NCBI GenBank assembly: GCA_016196035.1
Contig: JACPYM010000002.1
Location: 186,001 to 250,000, forward strand
Direction: 5' to 3'
Source of the DNA: Acidobacteriota bacterium
GTDB taxonomy: Bacteria > Acidobacteriota > Blastocatellia > RBC074
DNA length: 64,000 nucleotides
Shown here: positions 16,201-24,078 of the stretch, piece by piece
Layout: each line of letters starts with the position of its first letter
Position numbering within the stretch: position 1 is the stretch's first letter
Notes under the pieces: model-generated
Database searches by the model: none
What the model was told of the DNA's origin: nothing
Seen by the model: only the letters and a program-made list of their open reading frames with translations
Program-made: the position numbers and the translations under genes

Positions 16201-19109
16201 GTACAAGTCAGCGCTGGGCCAGCCGCCGGTGTCACCACAATCGAACCTGCCACGAATTGCACATTCGCCGGAATCACGTCACGAATATGAACGTTGACCG
16301 CATCGCCCAGCCCGCTGTTGCGATAGGTCAAGCCGTAGAAGATCTCGCCCTGACCGGTCACAATTGGCACCGGCAAAGCTGGCGGAGCCGCCGAGATCGC
16401 GCCGCCCGCCGTCACTTGCGCATCGAAAGCCGAACCGGCCAGCGTGTAGGAAGCCTTCTGAACAGACAAATCGGCACTCGGCCCAACCGGTGTATTCACT
16501 GTCGAAGTGTTATTGGCCGAAACCGGATCTATCGCATTTGATCCCGCGACGATGTTCACCGTCGCGGTGTTGTTGATAAAGCCACCCGGCTGGCCGCCGT
16601 TAAAGTTGGCGTTGACGGTGACAGTAAATTTGATCGTTGCCGATGCGCCTGCTGACAACGCTGACGTCGCAGTACAAGGGAACGCCGTAGCCAGGTTGCA
16701 ACTAAAGCCTGCCGCAGTAATCACGGTGCCAGTCTTGAGCGTCGTACCGGTCGGAGGGAAAGGCGCATCTGCGACAACGAATTCACCCGCGCCGATGTCG
16801 CTGGGGCCGACGTTCTTGACCGTAATCGTGTAGTTGATGTCCTGACCAGCCAACACCGCATCCGGCGAATCATCTTTGGTGATTTGCAGATCGGAGCAAT
16901 GATTGACCGTCGCCGTGCTGGTCGAAGTGCCAACCGCGATCGTGCCGGTACCAGCAGTCGTGATGGTTGCCGTATTTGCCAGCGCCCCACTCGGCGCGGT
17001 GGGCGACAGCTTGACCGTGATGTCGAGCGTGCTCTGACCGGTCGGGATGTCCACCGCCGCGCAAGTCACCGTGCCCGGCGTCCCGCCATTGTGTGAACAG
17101 CCGGTCAGGAAGCCGCCGTTCCCGCTTAAATTCAGGAACGTAGTGTTCGCCGGCAGCGGATCACTGATGGTCGCGTTGAGCGCCGTGCTCGAGCCACCAT
17201 TATTGACCGTGATGTGGTAGGTGTAGGTGTCACCGGCACAAATCGTCGCCGGGCCAGCCTTCGTGATCGAAAGCGGCGCGTCCACCACAATGTTCTGCTG
17301 GACGCTCGCCGTGTTGGGCGCAACGTTGGGCGTAGGCTCCTGCGTGGCGGAAGCAACTGTCGCGGTGTTGGTGCGAACGCCACTCGCCACATTCGGTACA
17401 ATCTGCGCAACGATAAAGATCGTCGAAGTAGAAACCGCAGCCGTGTTCGGATCCGGGCCGGGCAGGCTGCCGGTGCAAGTGACCGTTCCATTGGTGGCGT
17501 TTGGTGGCCCGGTGCAGATCAACCCGTACCCGGCGATGGCCGGATTGTTCACGACTCCCACATTCTGAAAGACGATGCCCGGCGGCAGCGGATCGGTCAC
17601 GACGATGTTCTGCGCGTCCGATGGGCCATTATTGGTTACCACCAACGTGTAGCTGAAAGCCGCGCCGCCCGCCGTCGGAGTTGGGTTCGACGTCACTTTG
17701 GTGATGCCCAGGTCGGCCTTGGTGATGACCACATTCGAAGTCGTCAGCGAGGTATTGTTGCCAGCATTGATGTCTTCTGAGCCGTTGCTGGTGATCCGCG
17801 CCGAGTTGCCAATAATTTGATTAAGCGTGGCCGAAGCCAGCACGCGGAGGCGATAGGCGATGCGCGCCTGGAAGCCCGCCGGCAATACGCCCGGCGTATA
17901 GCCCGGATTGATGGCGATGTTGTTGCCCGGACGGCACGTCAGCAGCGCACCCGCGCCGAAGTCATGACAGCCGATGGCAAACGTGGTGGCAGTACCGACC
18001 GGCGGCCCACCCGTGTCATTGGCAATGCTCACGGCAATCACACCCAGAGCCGCTGGAATGATCGGCTGGCCTGGCACAGGCCCGGCGACCGGATAATCTT
18101 GCGGCGGGGCATTCACGCCCGCAAGCTGTACCGGCCCACCTGGGACTTGATCCTCAATAATGACGTTGGTGGCGTTGGCCGGACCGAGGTTGTTGACGGT
18201 CAGGACGTAGCTGATGTTGCCACGCCCTTCGTTCCCGATGCTGCCCAGGCTGATCATGCCCACCGAATTGCCACCCGCCAGAACCGAGTTCTGCGGATCG
18301 GGCAACGGCGGCTGCGCAGTCTGTGCGAACTTGGTGATCGCCAAATCGGCGGAGGGCGCGACGATGTGTGACACGATGTTGGAACCGATGAACACTTCAT
18401 CAACACCATTGCCGTCAAGGTCGGTCTCGAAGAAGGCGGTGTCGTTGATGATGTTATTTGGTGTCGCGGCGGGCGACACGAGCATGTCCACCTTGAGCAC
18501 TACAGTCTGGTTAGCGGCAAAAGTATCCGCGCCGCCACCAATGCCATCGCCTGCATAGCAGGTGAACTGATTGGTGCCATTTCCATTCGGAGTGATCGTG
18601 CAAGGCCCCCAAGCGCTCCCCCCGCCAGGCTGGGTCATCACACCTGTCGGGAACGCCGGGTTGAATTGGAACAGCCCTTGGGTCGTCGAGGTGTCGAAAG
18701 AGCGAATGAAACCATTACCAGCCGTCGTATCAGCCGTCGCACCATTCGTAATAGTGATGGTGTAGGTAATGATCTGCCCTTGCCCAACTGAACTGCCGCT
18801 GGGCGGTGTCGCAGACTTGGTGATGTTGTAGGGCGTAAACATCGCGGCTGTCGCCACAGGGGCAGCCGCGTTTTTATACGTTGATGGTAAAAGTTGCTTT
18901 TTGATGGCGGTGCGCAAGGGTGCGGGAGCGACAGATAATATCTTTTCCGCCGCCGCGCTGGCCTGCACGCGTGCCACCAAAGCCTGGCGGGCAGCCGCCA
19001 CAGGCCGCATGGGCGCGAAAGCAAAGACCAGTCCTGCCAAAATCAACACTGCGCCGCTAATGAGGAACGCGCGCCGTGTCGTGAGGTGTTGTGTGTGTGT
19101 AATTCGCAT
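10269..19109 (-). CDS. Giant secreted DUF11-repeat protein with an embedded DUF4394 domain
   Basis: At 2946 residues this is by far the largest gene in the window. Residues about 13-40 form a signal or anchor segment (AFLISGAVLILAGLVFAF). From about 95 to 2620 I count roughly 14 DUF11-type Ig-like repeats, each opening with (A/S)-D-L-x-I-x-K and carrying a (V/I)xNNGPSDA motif and a closing TATV strand. One repeat is interrupted at about 1730-1985 by a DUF4394 domain (TTTVFGLTNANQLVRFN, YGFDFNPTVDRIRV, TTLYGIDFNTDQLV). The last 300 residues, from about 2650, form a different beta-rich domain with Cys pairs (SCSVLDAFIC, STCQFRS) and no LPxTG or type IX signal that I can see. The role is probably at the cell surface (adhesion or envelope). 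GGAG at 19117-19120 supports the start. Confidence 0.9.
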   Translation of the reverse strand: MRITHTQHLTTRRAFLISGAVLILAGLVFAFAPMRPVAAARQALVARVQASAAAEKILSVAPAPLRTAIKKQLLPSTYKNAAAPVATAAMFTPYNITKSATPPSGSSVGQGQIITYTITITNGATADTTAGNGFIRSFDTSTTQGLFQFNPAFPTGVMTQPGGGSAWGPCTITPNGNGTNQFTCYAGDGIGGGADTFAANQTVVLKVDMLVSPAATPNNIINDTAFFETDLDGNGVDEVFIGSNIVSHIVAPSADLAITKFAQTAQPPLPDPQNSVLAGGNSVGMISLGSIGNEGRGNISYVLTVNNLGPANATNVIIEDQVPGGPVQLAGVNAPPQDYPVAGPVPGQPIIPAALGVIAVSIANDTGGPPVGTATTFAIGCHDFGAGALLTCRPGNNIAINPGYTPGVLPAGFQARIAYRLRVLASATLNQIIGNSARITSNGSEDINAGNNTSLTTSNVVITKADLGITKVTSNPTPTAGGAAFSYTLVVTNNGPSDAQNIVVTDPLPPGIVFQNVGVVNNPAIAGYGLICTGPPNATNGTVTCTGSLPGPDPNTAAVSTSTIFIVAQIVPNVASGVRTNTATVASATQEPTPNVAPNTASVQQNIVVDAPLSITKAGPATICAGDTYTYHITVNNGGSSTALNATISDPLPANTTFLNLSGNGGFLTGCSHNGGTPGTVTCAAVDIPTGQSTLDITVKLSPTAPSGALANTATITTAGTGTIAVGTSTSTATVNHCSDLQITKDDSPDAVLAGQDINYTITVKNVGPSDIGAGEFVVADAPFPPTGTTLKTGTVITAAGFSCNLATAFPCTATSALSAGASATIKFTVTVNANFNGGQPGGFINNTATVNIVAGSNAIDPVSANNTSTVNTPVGPSADLSVQKASYTLAGSAFDAQVTAGGAISAAPPALPVPIVTGQGEIFYGLTYRNSGLGDAVNVHIRDVIPANVQFVAGSIVVTPAAGPALTCTVSPLPTQLDCTPTGGGTLPAGANGTISFRTRVLANVAEGTAIKNTATIHSEGVGATPATPDPNGGNNLSNETQNRVRTEANLAITKTGPASVNAGANITYTLTVTNNGVSDAQNVVVKDTLPPNVSFVSASSTNNQFTCTPDNGNAGVVNCTAATLIANDPNIIPPRSGSNTATITLVGKVAASVANGTVLANNATVSATTSDPVLANNAVGPVNTTVTTDSAVTVIKTDNPDPVVAGTNLTYTITVNNNGPSDAQAVSVVDTLPPATQVQFLSATGTGVFSAANSCAQAANVVTCTAIPGGVFPAGATANITIVVKVLPSVPPNALPQNPDDPAGLLNTVVINWSDSNGVVGPLVAQTATSTQRTTVRHESDMSIKKEAPDFGIAGTRIDYRLTLRNLGPSDVLGDNPPQGNPPTGAGSIIVRDVLPVGTTLANIANNPFVPANGPGGFTCTYTAATREVLCKNAPGAAGNFFAGASLDIIVKVDIDSNVPDGTNLVNCATVTLRNTNPTPEIDPLGGGQHNDADVVTVAANGNNQSCDTTLVRGSADLGIAKTSSPVVDPDGAGPLVPVALPPANSPTGSVAAGGYIRYDVPFGNAGPSSAVNVRITDNVPGNTAFVGALATGGVFVPAAQPPALPFTFTIQADTTPAAPINLTCTVAGNPGTAQITCVPADNTGVNPAFLAGVLPASYTGTLTFFVKVNESVSGGTIVGNAANITSAPQGSTPGTSDPNPGNNTSLTTSNLVVANSQLAITKVVQNGTFAQALPATTTVFGLTNANQLVRFNAATPGTLIGAPLAIVGLQAGESVRGIDVRPATGVLYGLGVTGGTTGRLYTIDTVTGAATQIGASFTLPQSAGVAAGTDYGFDFNPTVDRIRVTANSRDNFRLNPITGAVAGVDTALTAGAQVTGAAYDRNNAGATQTTLYGIDFNTDQLVTIGGINGVPSPNTGAVTTVGNLGVNTSADVGFDVTSGGGATAYASLNVAGASGLYTINLASGAATLVGNVPGVTLVDIAAGQTGLVPGTLATYRINVVNNGPSDVSNVRVLDLIPANAKYVAINQIAPFSATFTCAAPTGIVDPAGNGGQVQCTAPLLSANAPNNTAAFDITVFIDPATKVDVTNTAIINATINNFNTSTSATAVQTNAVGPTSDIVTVKSHTNTSADGLSVVAGTIFEYTIDVTNNGPSTAAMPRLNDIIPAFQTIVAKAGVVPQVADITLPTGWTCAPANLIGFGNGATLVCDGPALPPNKKQNGDPNPAGTIQFKFKVRQDPNTPQPAPTFYDNCVTFESMSFDPTTAGDGPTVQAGLPDTTADANGRFVNSSVCDRVNITFVSPLTAAKVDTPDPVIAGNLLTYTITASPQGPSAALNFTISDLLPQGTAFVSAVASSGATLTTPTVFPAVGSVGTGVAGGPTVTAVWDAAGGTAGGLTPVGTVRTLTIVVRVCADFQQIRNLTDAQMCVQNLTNNANIFSLTPPNLVGNPVVASATTTVQAQSDLSIAKSGPASAIPDSVVTYTLTVNNAGPSNANGVVVTDVLPKGFTLVNNSVTITAGAGGGGIAAPNATTATDAAGTQTVTINLGVVGAANQCAAPRATQVIITLQARVPKKHPNIIVTNTATVTSTNCLPETGTLAVQANPLSGFASIITPGTLLLANNRAFFDTIIGPPPNDPGPGSVPGYPATAEISDQKAGSILMYPIYTSDAANPNSQNTRISVTNISSVEQATVHLFVVDGASCSVLDAFICLTPNQTATFLASDFDPGATGYIVAVAVDHNTGLPVAFNCLIGDEFVKFATGHQANLGAEAVAAVMVFPAGTDPSVTTVNLNFNGMNYNRLPALLVSDNIPSRADQNNTLLIVDAIGGNYTRSGATLVSLFGFVYDDAEVGLSYTQNVSTCQFRSQLSNSFPRLFNGFTNFIPAGRSGWMKLSSTSTTVGIIGAQINQNSNANSSSGAFNQGHNLHKLTLNSSVTLTVPIIPPACQ

Positions 19110-20234
19110 CGGATTTCTCCTAAATCGCTAAAGGTTAAAACAGCGCGGAGGTCTAGGCCTCAAACGCAATAAGATCTAATGCAGTACTGGAGATAACTTT
19201 TCCCTGCGCCCCGGGCACAGAAAATCGCCGCTCTCAGCCAGTCCTTGCAACGAAAGCGTGAAATAAGGATTTGGAACTTGGGGCCGAGTAGCGAGTTCCT
19301 CGTGGTCGCAACTAATCGAGCCAGAATTCTTTGCCTGAGAAACGCTGCGCAAGCTTTGTAAGCCAACGCCGCTGCGCCGCGCCCCTTCAAGCCTGTTCCC
19401 GGGCTGAGAGCACAAGCAAATAACTGCGGCATTTGTGTGAAGCGACCAGAGCAGGTTGCCGGCCGATTGCTGATCCACCATCAGTTGCAGGGAATTTGAG
19501 AACTGATACATTCCAGCCAGGCCCACATCAAAAGGGCGCGAACCGGGGCTGCCGGGGTTAGTGGATGCAGAGGGCAAGACAGCTTGCTTCGAAAAGTGAT
19601 TGGCGTTTGGTAAAGAGGCAAAATCGGCTGTCTGCGAGGTTGTAAAAGGTGAAACAACGTGCGTGTGGCCAGCCAAAGCTCCGCCCATTAACACGGCGTC
19701 AAAAAGCCTCAACAAGCTGTGCGTAAAAGCAGTCCCGGATTTGTGTGTGAGTGTGTGATGCATTCGGCCCCTTGGCGAAACTACCAAAGAACAATCAAAA
19801 ACAAGGTGCCTTTGTTAAACCCAACCAGCCAGAGTCCTTCCCAAATACCAGCCATAGAAAGGCGATCTGAGATCACCGGCTCCCGCACCAGAACTGAAGA
19901 CCTTTAATCTCTATAGGTACTAAAGCATATTCGCCGGTTATTCCCAGGCAAACACTAACCGGCGACCAAATTGTTTGGCGTAAGGTACAGAGCTTGTGAA
20001 GTGCCCGATGCCGATTGCGACTTCACAACGATAGACTCAACTGAAAATGTTGTAGCTGAATCTTGAGAGATTGATCAAACGGCCCTTGGTTTTCACTTCG
20101 ACCTGGAATTTCTAGCGGGTCTTAAGCAAATGAGGCGAGAGACGTTTAATCACGTGCCGGAGTATATCGCCCGGTTCTGACCTTGGCAAGACACCGGTCT
20201 TAAGGTGCTTTTGAATTTACTGCCAGCCCATATT
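19110..20234. other. Long intergenic region without a convincing gene; three hairpins near its far end
   Basis: About 1.1 kb separates the giant DUF11 gene from the amidase gene. Short frames exist, the longest being 19176-19787 minus, but none resembles a protein family. Three hairpins cluster at the amidase side: 19931-19940 with 19956-19965 (10 bp, TCGCCGGTTA), 19994-20002 with 20020-20028 (9 bp), and 20180-20206 (10 bp with a three-base bulge). The region upstream of 19109 must hold the promoter of the giant gene, but I could not define it. Confidence 0.6.
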
Positions 20235-20999
20235 CTAGCCACGCATATCAGCGAGAAAAGGCAAATCACGGCGATATCTTTCCAAATCCGCCAGGCTCAC
20301 CTCAGTTTGAATCACACCTTCAGACGCCGTCGCCGTAACCAACAGGTCGCCGCGCGGGCTGATAATGCGGCTGCTGCCAGAGTATGACAACGTGGGGTCT
20401 TGACCCGTTCGGTTGACGCCCAACACATAAGCTTGGTTTTCGATGGCACGCGCTTGCAGCAACACTTCCCAATGCATGATGCGCGTGACCGGCCAGTTGG
20501 CCATCACCAAAATCAAGTTCGCGCCCTGTTTGACCGCCGCGCGAAAGCTTTCCGGGAAACGCAGGTCGTAGCAAATGAACGGGGCGACTTTGAAGCCTTC
20601 CCAAGCGAACAGGCATACCTCTTCGCCGGGTTCATAGTGGTCGGACTCACCGCCGTAGGTAAACGGATGCCGCTTGCAGTAACGCGCGATTTCCTGGCCG
20701 ACGGGGTCATATACCACGCATTCATTGCGCCCTTGGCCTGACTTGCCGGTGGTCACGACACCGCCCGCCAAATACACGCCAAAGGCCTTGGCGGTTTCCG
20801 CCAGGAACTGCTGGGTCTCTTGTGAGGCGGTGTCAGAAATGACGGCTGCCCGCATGCTGAAGCCGGTTGCGAACATCTCTGGCAACACGACCAGCGAGCC
20901 AGGCGCGGGCGGTGTTTGATCGAGCAACTGACGCACTTTCTGATGATTGGCGGCTTTGTCTTCCCAGACGATGTCCAGTTGGACGGCAAATACATTCAT
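20235..20999 (-). CDS. Carbon-nitrogen hydrolase (nitrilase superfamily, omega-amidase-like)
   Basis: The 254-residue product has the full nitrilase-superfamily triad: E41 (VVLPEMFATGFSM), K109 (RYCKRHPFTYGGE) and C143 (APFICYDLRFPE). The ATGFSM and KRHPFTYGGE segments match the YafV/Nit2-like branch, which hydrolyses omega-amides of alpha-keto acids formed after transamination of glutamine or related amino acids. A PLP aminotransferase of the kind that yields such keto-acid amides lies two genes upstream on the same strand, which supports that reading. The protein is cytoplasmic. The start at 20999 gives the standard family N-terminus MNVFAVQLDIVWED. Confidence 0.92.
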   Translation of the reverse strand: MNVFAVQLDIVWEDKAANHQKVRQLLDQTPPAPGSLVVLPEMFATGFSMRAAVISDTASQETQQFLAETAKAFGVYLAGGVVTTGKSGQGRNECVVYDPVGQEIARYCKRHPFTYGGESDHYEPGEEVCLFAWEGFKVAPFICYDLRFPESFRAAVKQGANLILVMANWPVTRIMHWEVLLQARAIENQAYVLGVNRTGQDPTLSYSGSSRIISPRGDLLVTATASEGVIQTEVSLADLERYRRDLPFLADMRG

Positions 21000-21026
21000 C
21001 TTGTTTCTTCTCCCATATCGTTTTCA

Positions 21027-21153
21027 GGACTTACGCAAAACTTTGCCACAGAGGCACAGAGACACGGAGGAAGTGGGAGAACGGCGCCAATACTATGAAA
21101 AGGCTCTGTGTCTCCGTGCCTCTGTGGCTAACCTGTTCGTGTCTTGCGTAAGC
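21027..21153. repeat. Nested inverted repeat, family D copy 1 (CACAGAGGCACAGAG type)
   Basis: Inner arms 21045-21069 and 21104-21128 match at 23 of 25 positions (GCCACAGAGGCACAGAGACA and its complement). An outer pair, GGACTTACGCAA (21027-21038) with TTGCGTAAGCC (21143-21153), encloses them. The arm is itself a loose tandem of CACAGAG-like units. A related copy lies at 36195-36286. It sits between two minus-strand genes. Confidence 0.85.
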
Positions 21154-21239
21154 CCTGGTTTTGATTCCACGAGCCAGGTGACTCAACCCAATTCTCGGTC
21201 TGCCGCATCTGTCGCAGTTTTCCATCCTCACTTCAGGCT

Positions 21240-22163
21240 TTAGGCCTTACGCGCCCATGTCTCGATGTAAGTCCCCATTTCGACATAATTACTCAAATCC
21301 GAAATGATGCGTGCCGCCGCCTTTTCCGCAGCGCTGAGCCACCCGCCCGTGTGCGGCACTAGGCTGGTTCCACCATACATGCGCCATTCCAGCGGCGTCA
21401 GGCCATGTTTTGCCAATAACCGGCGCAAGGATTGCGGGGTAAACCCGAAAACATGAAAGGGCGAGAAGGTCGGCGAAAGATTAACCACCCAATTCCGCAA
21501 ACGTAATCGTTGATAAAGATTACCGATGTGAAAATAGAGTCCCGCCTCGTTCGGAACATCCACAAAGAGCAGTCCGCCGGGTCTCAAGACCCGCGCAATG
21601 GAACGAATGACAGCATCCGGTTCATACAGATGTTCCAACACGGCAGCCAGGATAACGACCTCAAACGATTCAGCAGGCAGGCTGCAATTTTCGATGGCTT
21701 CGGTTAGCACTTCTACGCCGGAATTGCGCGCCGCCCAACGGGCGAACGGCGGCGATGGCTCGATGCCGACAACCTCCCAACCCGCCTGTTTGGCCGCGTA
21801 CAAAATCTCGCCACGCCCGGCCCCAACATCCAACAAGCGCCCTTTGCCACGGCCTAGCGTTTCAGCCTTTTGCAACAAACGTACTGCGCTCTCGGCTTTG
21901 CCCGCTTCGTCGTGAGCCGCAAAATACTCTTCGGGCGGCAATCCATAATGCTGCTCCAAACCGCCTTTCGGAATGGGCATCGGGTTGGGGAAGATCAACC
22001 CACAGCCGCCGCAGCGCCAGAGGCGCGTTTCAATACCTAAACATTGCCGATGCGCGGCGCCGCCACGCCGGCCTAAATACCTGGCTGGTTCAGACACACA
22101 GATGGGGCAGGCTTGCGCACGCCAGTGATAGTCAGCTTCCGTGAGCTTAAGCCCTTTTTCCAC
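21240..22163 (-). CDS. SAM-dependent methyltransferase with N-terminal zinc ribbon
   Basis: This 307-residue class I methyltransferase has motif I LLDVGAGRGEIL (110-121), the acidic loop VVGIEPSPP and post-motif segment VVILAAVLEHLYEPD. The N-terminus has two Cys pairs, C19-x2-C22 and C51-x2-C54, forming a small zinc ribbon as in methyltransferases that modify sugars or lipid-linked intermediates. It has no membrane segment. It ends just before the family D repeat and lies 19 bases downstream of the aminotransferase, so the two genes are probably one operon. The substrate cannot be deduced. Confidence 0.85.
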   Translation of the reverse strand: MEKGLKLTEADYHWRAQACPICVSEPARYLGRRGGAAHRQCLGIETRLWRCGGCGLIFPNPMPIPKGGLEQHYGLPPEEYFAAHDEAGKAESAVRLLQKAETLGRGKGRLLDVGAGRGEILYAAKQAGWEVVGIEPSPPFARWAARNSGVEVLTEAIENCSLPAESFEVVILAAVLEHLYEPDAVIRSIARVLRPGGLLFVDVPNEAGLYFHIGNLYQRLRLRNWVVNLSPTFSPFHVFGFTPQSLRRLLAKHGLTPLEWRMYGGTSLVPHTGGWLSAAEKAAARIISDLSNYVEMGTYIETWARKA

Positions 22164-22182
22164 GTTGAAGACCTCCCGGTTT

Positions 22183-23346
22183 TTATTCTCCTAAAATCGT
22201 TTTCACGCCGTGTACTAACCGCCCAACCCCTGCCCTGACCGTCTCCGGCTGCAACGCGCCATACGAAATGCGCAAGTAACAACCCGCACTGCCAAACGCG
22301 TTGCCGGGAATGGCGGCCACGCGGAATTCGCGGATGAGCCGTTCGACCAGCGCCAACGGAGGCAGCGACGTCGCCAGCTTCAGATAAAAATAGAAGGCCC
22401 CCTCGGCGGGCGGAACCTGGCAATGCGGCGCAAGCTGCGCCAGTTCACGCAGCACGGCCAACCGCACCTCCGCCAACTGGGCCAGATAGGCCGCGCTGTA
22501 GCTGCGGCCCACCTGCATGGCACTCAGGGCGGCAAGTTGTGAGACCACCGGCGGACAGATCAGGATCGTATCCTGCACCTTGTTGACGGCCTCGAAAAGA
22601 TGTTCAGGAATCACCATCCAGCCGATCCGCCAACTGGCAAAGCCGTAGCCTTTCGACAAGGAATAAAGCGAAAGCGTATGCGCGCCGCTCCCGGCAATCG
22701 AAGCCGGTGAAAAGTGGCGGGCATCATCATAGGTGAAATACTCATACGCCTCATCGCTGATGTGATAGAGGCCGCGCGCGCGGCAGAGTTCGTTGACGGC
22801 GCGCAGGGCCTGTTCGGGATAAACCGCCCCGGTCGGATTGTTCGGCGAGACGGTCACAAGCGCGCGCGTCTTGGGGGTAATGGCGGCGGCGATCAAATCC
22901 GGCTGCAATTGGTAATTCGCGTCGGTCGGCACGAGTACCGGCGTACAATTCGCCATCGTGATGGCCATTTCGTGATTGAAATAGTAAGGCGCGGGCAGAA
23001 TGACTTCGTCGCCCGGATCGCAAAGCGCCAGCACGGCATTCATAAACGCCATATTGCCGCCCGCCGTCACCACGATGCGATTGTCCTGGCCGACCTCGAT
23101 GCCGTTTTCAATGCGCAATTTGCCGGCAATCTGTTCAACCAAGGCAGGCACGCCATAAACCGGCTGGTATTTGTGCAAGTCGGGACGCTGCTGCAATTCT
23201 TGCACGGCGGTGTAAATCTGTGGCGGCGGTTCATAAAAGACCACCCCCTGCCCCAGCGAAATCGTCCCGGGGGTTTGCCGGATCAGCTCAGCGACGACCG
23301 GAATGATCGGCGCTTGAACGGCCTGCATGCGTTGCGCTAGCTGCAT
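22183..23346 (-). CDS. Pyridoxal-phosphate-dependent class I/II aminotransferase
   Basis: This 387-residue fold-type I aminotransferase has the Schiff-base lysine K232 (SLYSLSKGYGFASWRIGW), SPNNPTG at 167-173, DEAYEYF at 198-204, R240 for the PLP phosphate and a C-terminal carboxylate-binding Arg in CYLRISYG. The sequence YGFASWRIGWMV is typical of the MtnE/KAT-like branch. The omega-amidase-like hydrolase two genes downstream is a frequent partner of glutamine transaminases in methionine salvage, so that pathway is a reasonable but unproven guess. Confidence 0.9.
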   Translation of the reverse strand: MQLAQRMQAVQAPIIPVVAELIRQTPGTISLGQGVVFYEPPPQIYTAVQELQQRPDLHKYQPVYGVPALVEQIAGKLRIENGIEVGQDNRIVVTAGGNMAFMNAVLALCDPGDEVILPAPYYFNHEMAITMANCTPVLVPTDANYQLQPDLIAAAITPKTRALVTVSPNNPTGAVYPEQALRAVNELCRARGLYHISDEAYEYFTYDDARHFSPASIAGSGAHTLSLYSLSKGYGFASWRIGWMVIPEHLFEAVNKVQDTILICPPVVSQLAALSAMQVGRSYSAAYLAQLAEVRLAVLRELAQLAPHCQVPPAEGAFYFYLKLATSLPPLALVERLIREFRVAAIPGNAFGSAGCYLRISYGALQPETVRAGVGRLVHGVKTILGE

Positions 23347-23433
23347 TGTTTGGGAACCTCGTAAAAAGTGTGGTGCTCTCTTAGCGTGGCAAGCGGCATC
23401 TTGTCAAAAGCCCAGCCACGAAAGAGGTGCTGC

Positions 23434-23462
23434 TTGACAGTACCACAGGCATCGGCTACTTT
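23434..23462 (+). promoter_or_regulatory. Sigma-70-type promoter for rpmE
   Basis: TTGACA at 23434-23439 and TACTTT at 23457-23462 are separated by exactly 17 bases. Transcription would begin near 23469, giving a leader of about 124 bases before the ATG of rpmE. The leader ends with a small hairpin, GGCCG-AAG-CGGCC (23567-23579), placed directly against the ribosome-binding region. Confidence 0.65.
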
Positions 23463-23592
23463 TCCGGTTTGCCAACCACGTCAAATTCGCGTCTGTAGCG
23501 GGTGGGTACGCGGTCGCGCAAGTTTATCAATTAGTTTTTGATTCAATTTTGAGAGAAATTCTAGCGGGCCGAAGCGGCCAGAGAGGTGTGTT

Positions 23593-23832
23593 ATGAAACC
23601 CAATACCCATCCTAACTATCAGGAATGCAAAGTCGTCTGCGCGTGCGGTTCGACTTGGACGACGCGCTCGACACGCAAAGAACTACACGTGGAAATCTGT
23701 TCGACCTGCCATCCCTTTTACACCGGCAAACAAAAGCTGGTGGACACGGCGGGCCGCGTTGAACGATTCCAAAAACGCTATGCTAAAAAGGCGGAGCCAA
23801 AGGCGGAACCAAAAGCGGAACCAGTGGCATAG
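23593..23832 (+). CDS. rpmE: 50S ribosomal protein L31, zinc-binding type
   Basis: This 79-residue protein is a C+ type L31. The zinc ligands are C16, C18, C36 and C39 (VVCACGS and [15 protein letters not shown]). The tail after residue 64 is an extension of KAEP repeats ([15 protein letters not shown] in effect), a low-complexity charged tail seen in some L31 proteins. It starts the conserved block rpmE, DUF1385, prfA, prmC. A good promoter lies 130-160 bases upstream. Confidence 0.95.
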   Translation: MKPNTHPNYQECKVVCACGSTWTTRSTRKELHVEICSTCHPFYTGKQKLVDTAGRVERFQKRYAKKAEPKAEPKAEPVA

Positions 23833-23951
23833 GCGGACTGCCACCAAACGCTATGAAGCTGAGATTCGTTCATCACACATTGTCCGGCTTGAGCGCCCGC
23901 GCGCCTCGGCCGTTCTGTGTGTGCGTTCATCGCTAGCAGTCGTAAATTTAC

Positions 23952-24032
23952 GAAGCCACAGCGCATCCCGTGCTGACCAAATGACCACTTGCGCTGGTCA
24001 TTGTTGCGCACCGGGATTGCGGCTGTGGCTTT
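23952..24032. repeat. Inverted repeat around an inner hairpin, between rpmE and the DUF1385 gene
   Basis: GAAGCCACAGCGCATCCCG (23952-23970) pairs with 24012-24032 apart from two one-base bulges. Inside, AATGACCA (23980-23987) pairs perfectly with TGGTCATT (23995-24002) around a seven-base loop. The structure ends 46 bases before the DUF1385 start and could attenuate or process the transcript. Confidence 0.7.
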
Positions 24033-24078
24033 CTGTTTTGGGCGTGCGCGTGACAGATTTGTGCCGGAAGGAGCAGCA

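Noticed and set aside
19176-19787. A 203-codon minus-strand open frame in the long gap
   Set aside because: It shows no recognisable family, poor codon coherence, and no ribosome-binding site. It may be a relic, but I cannot support it as a gene.
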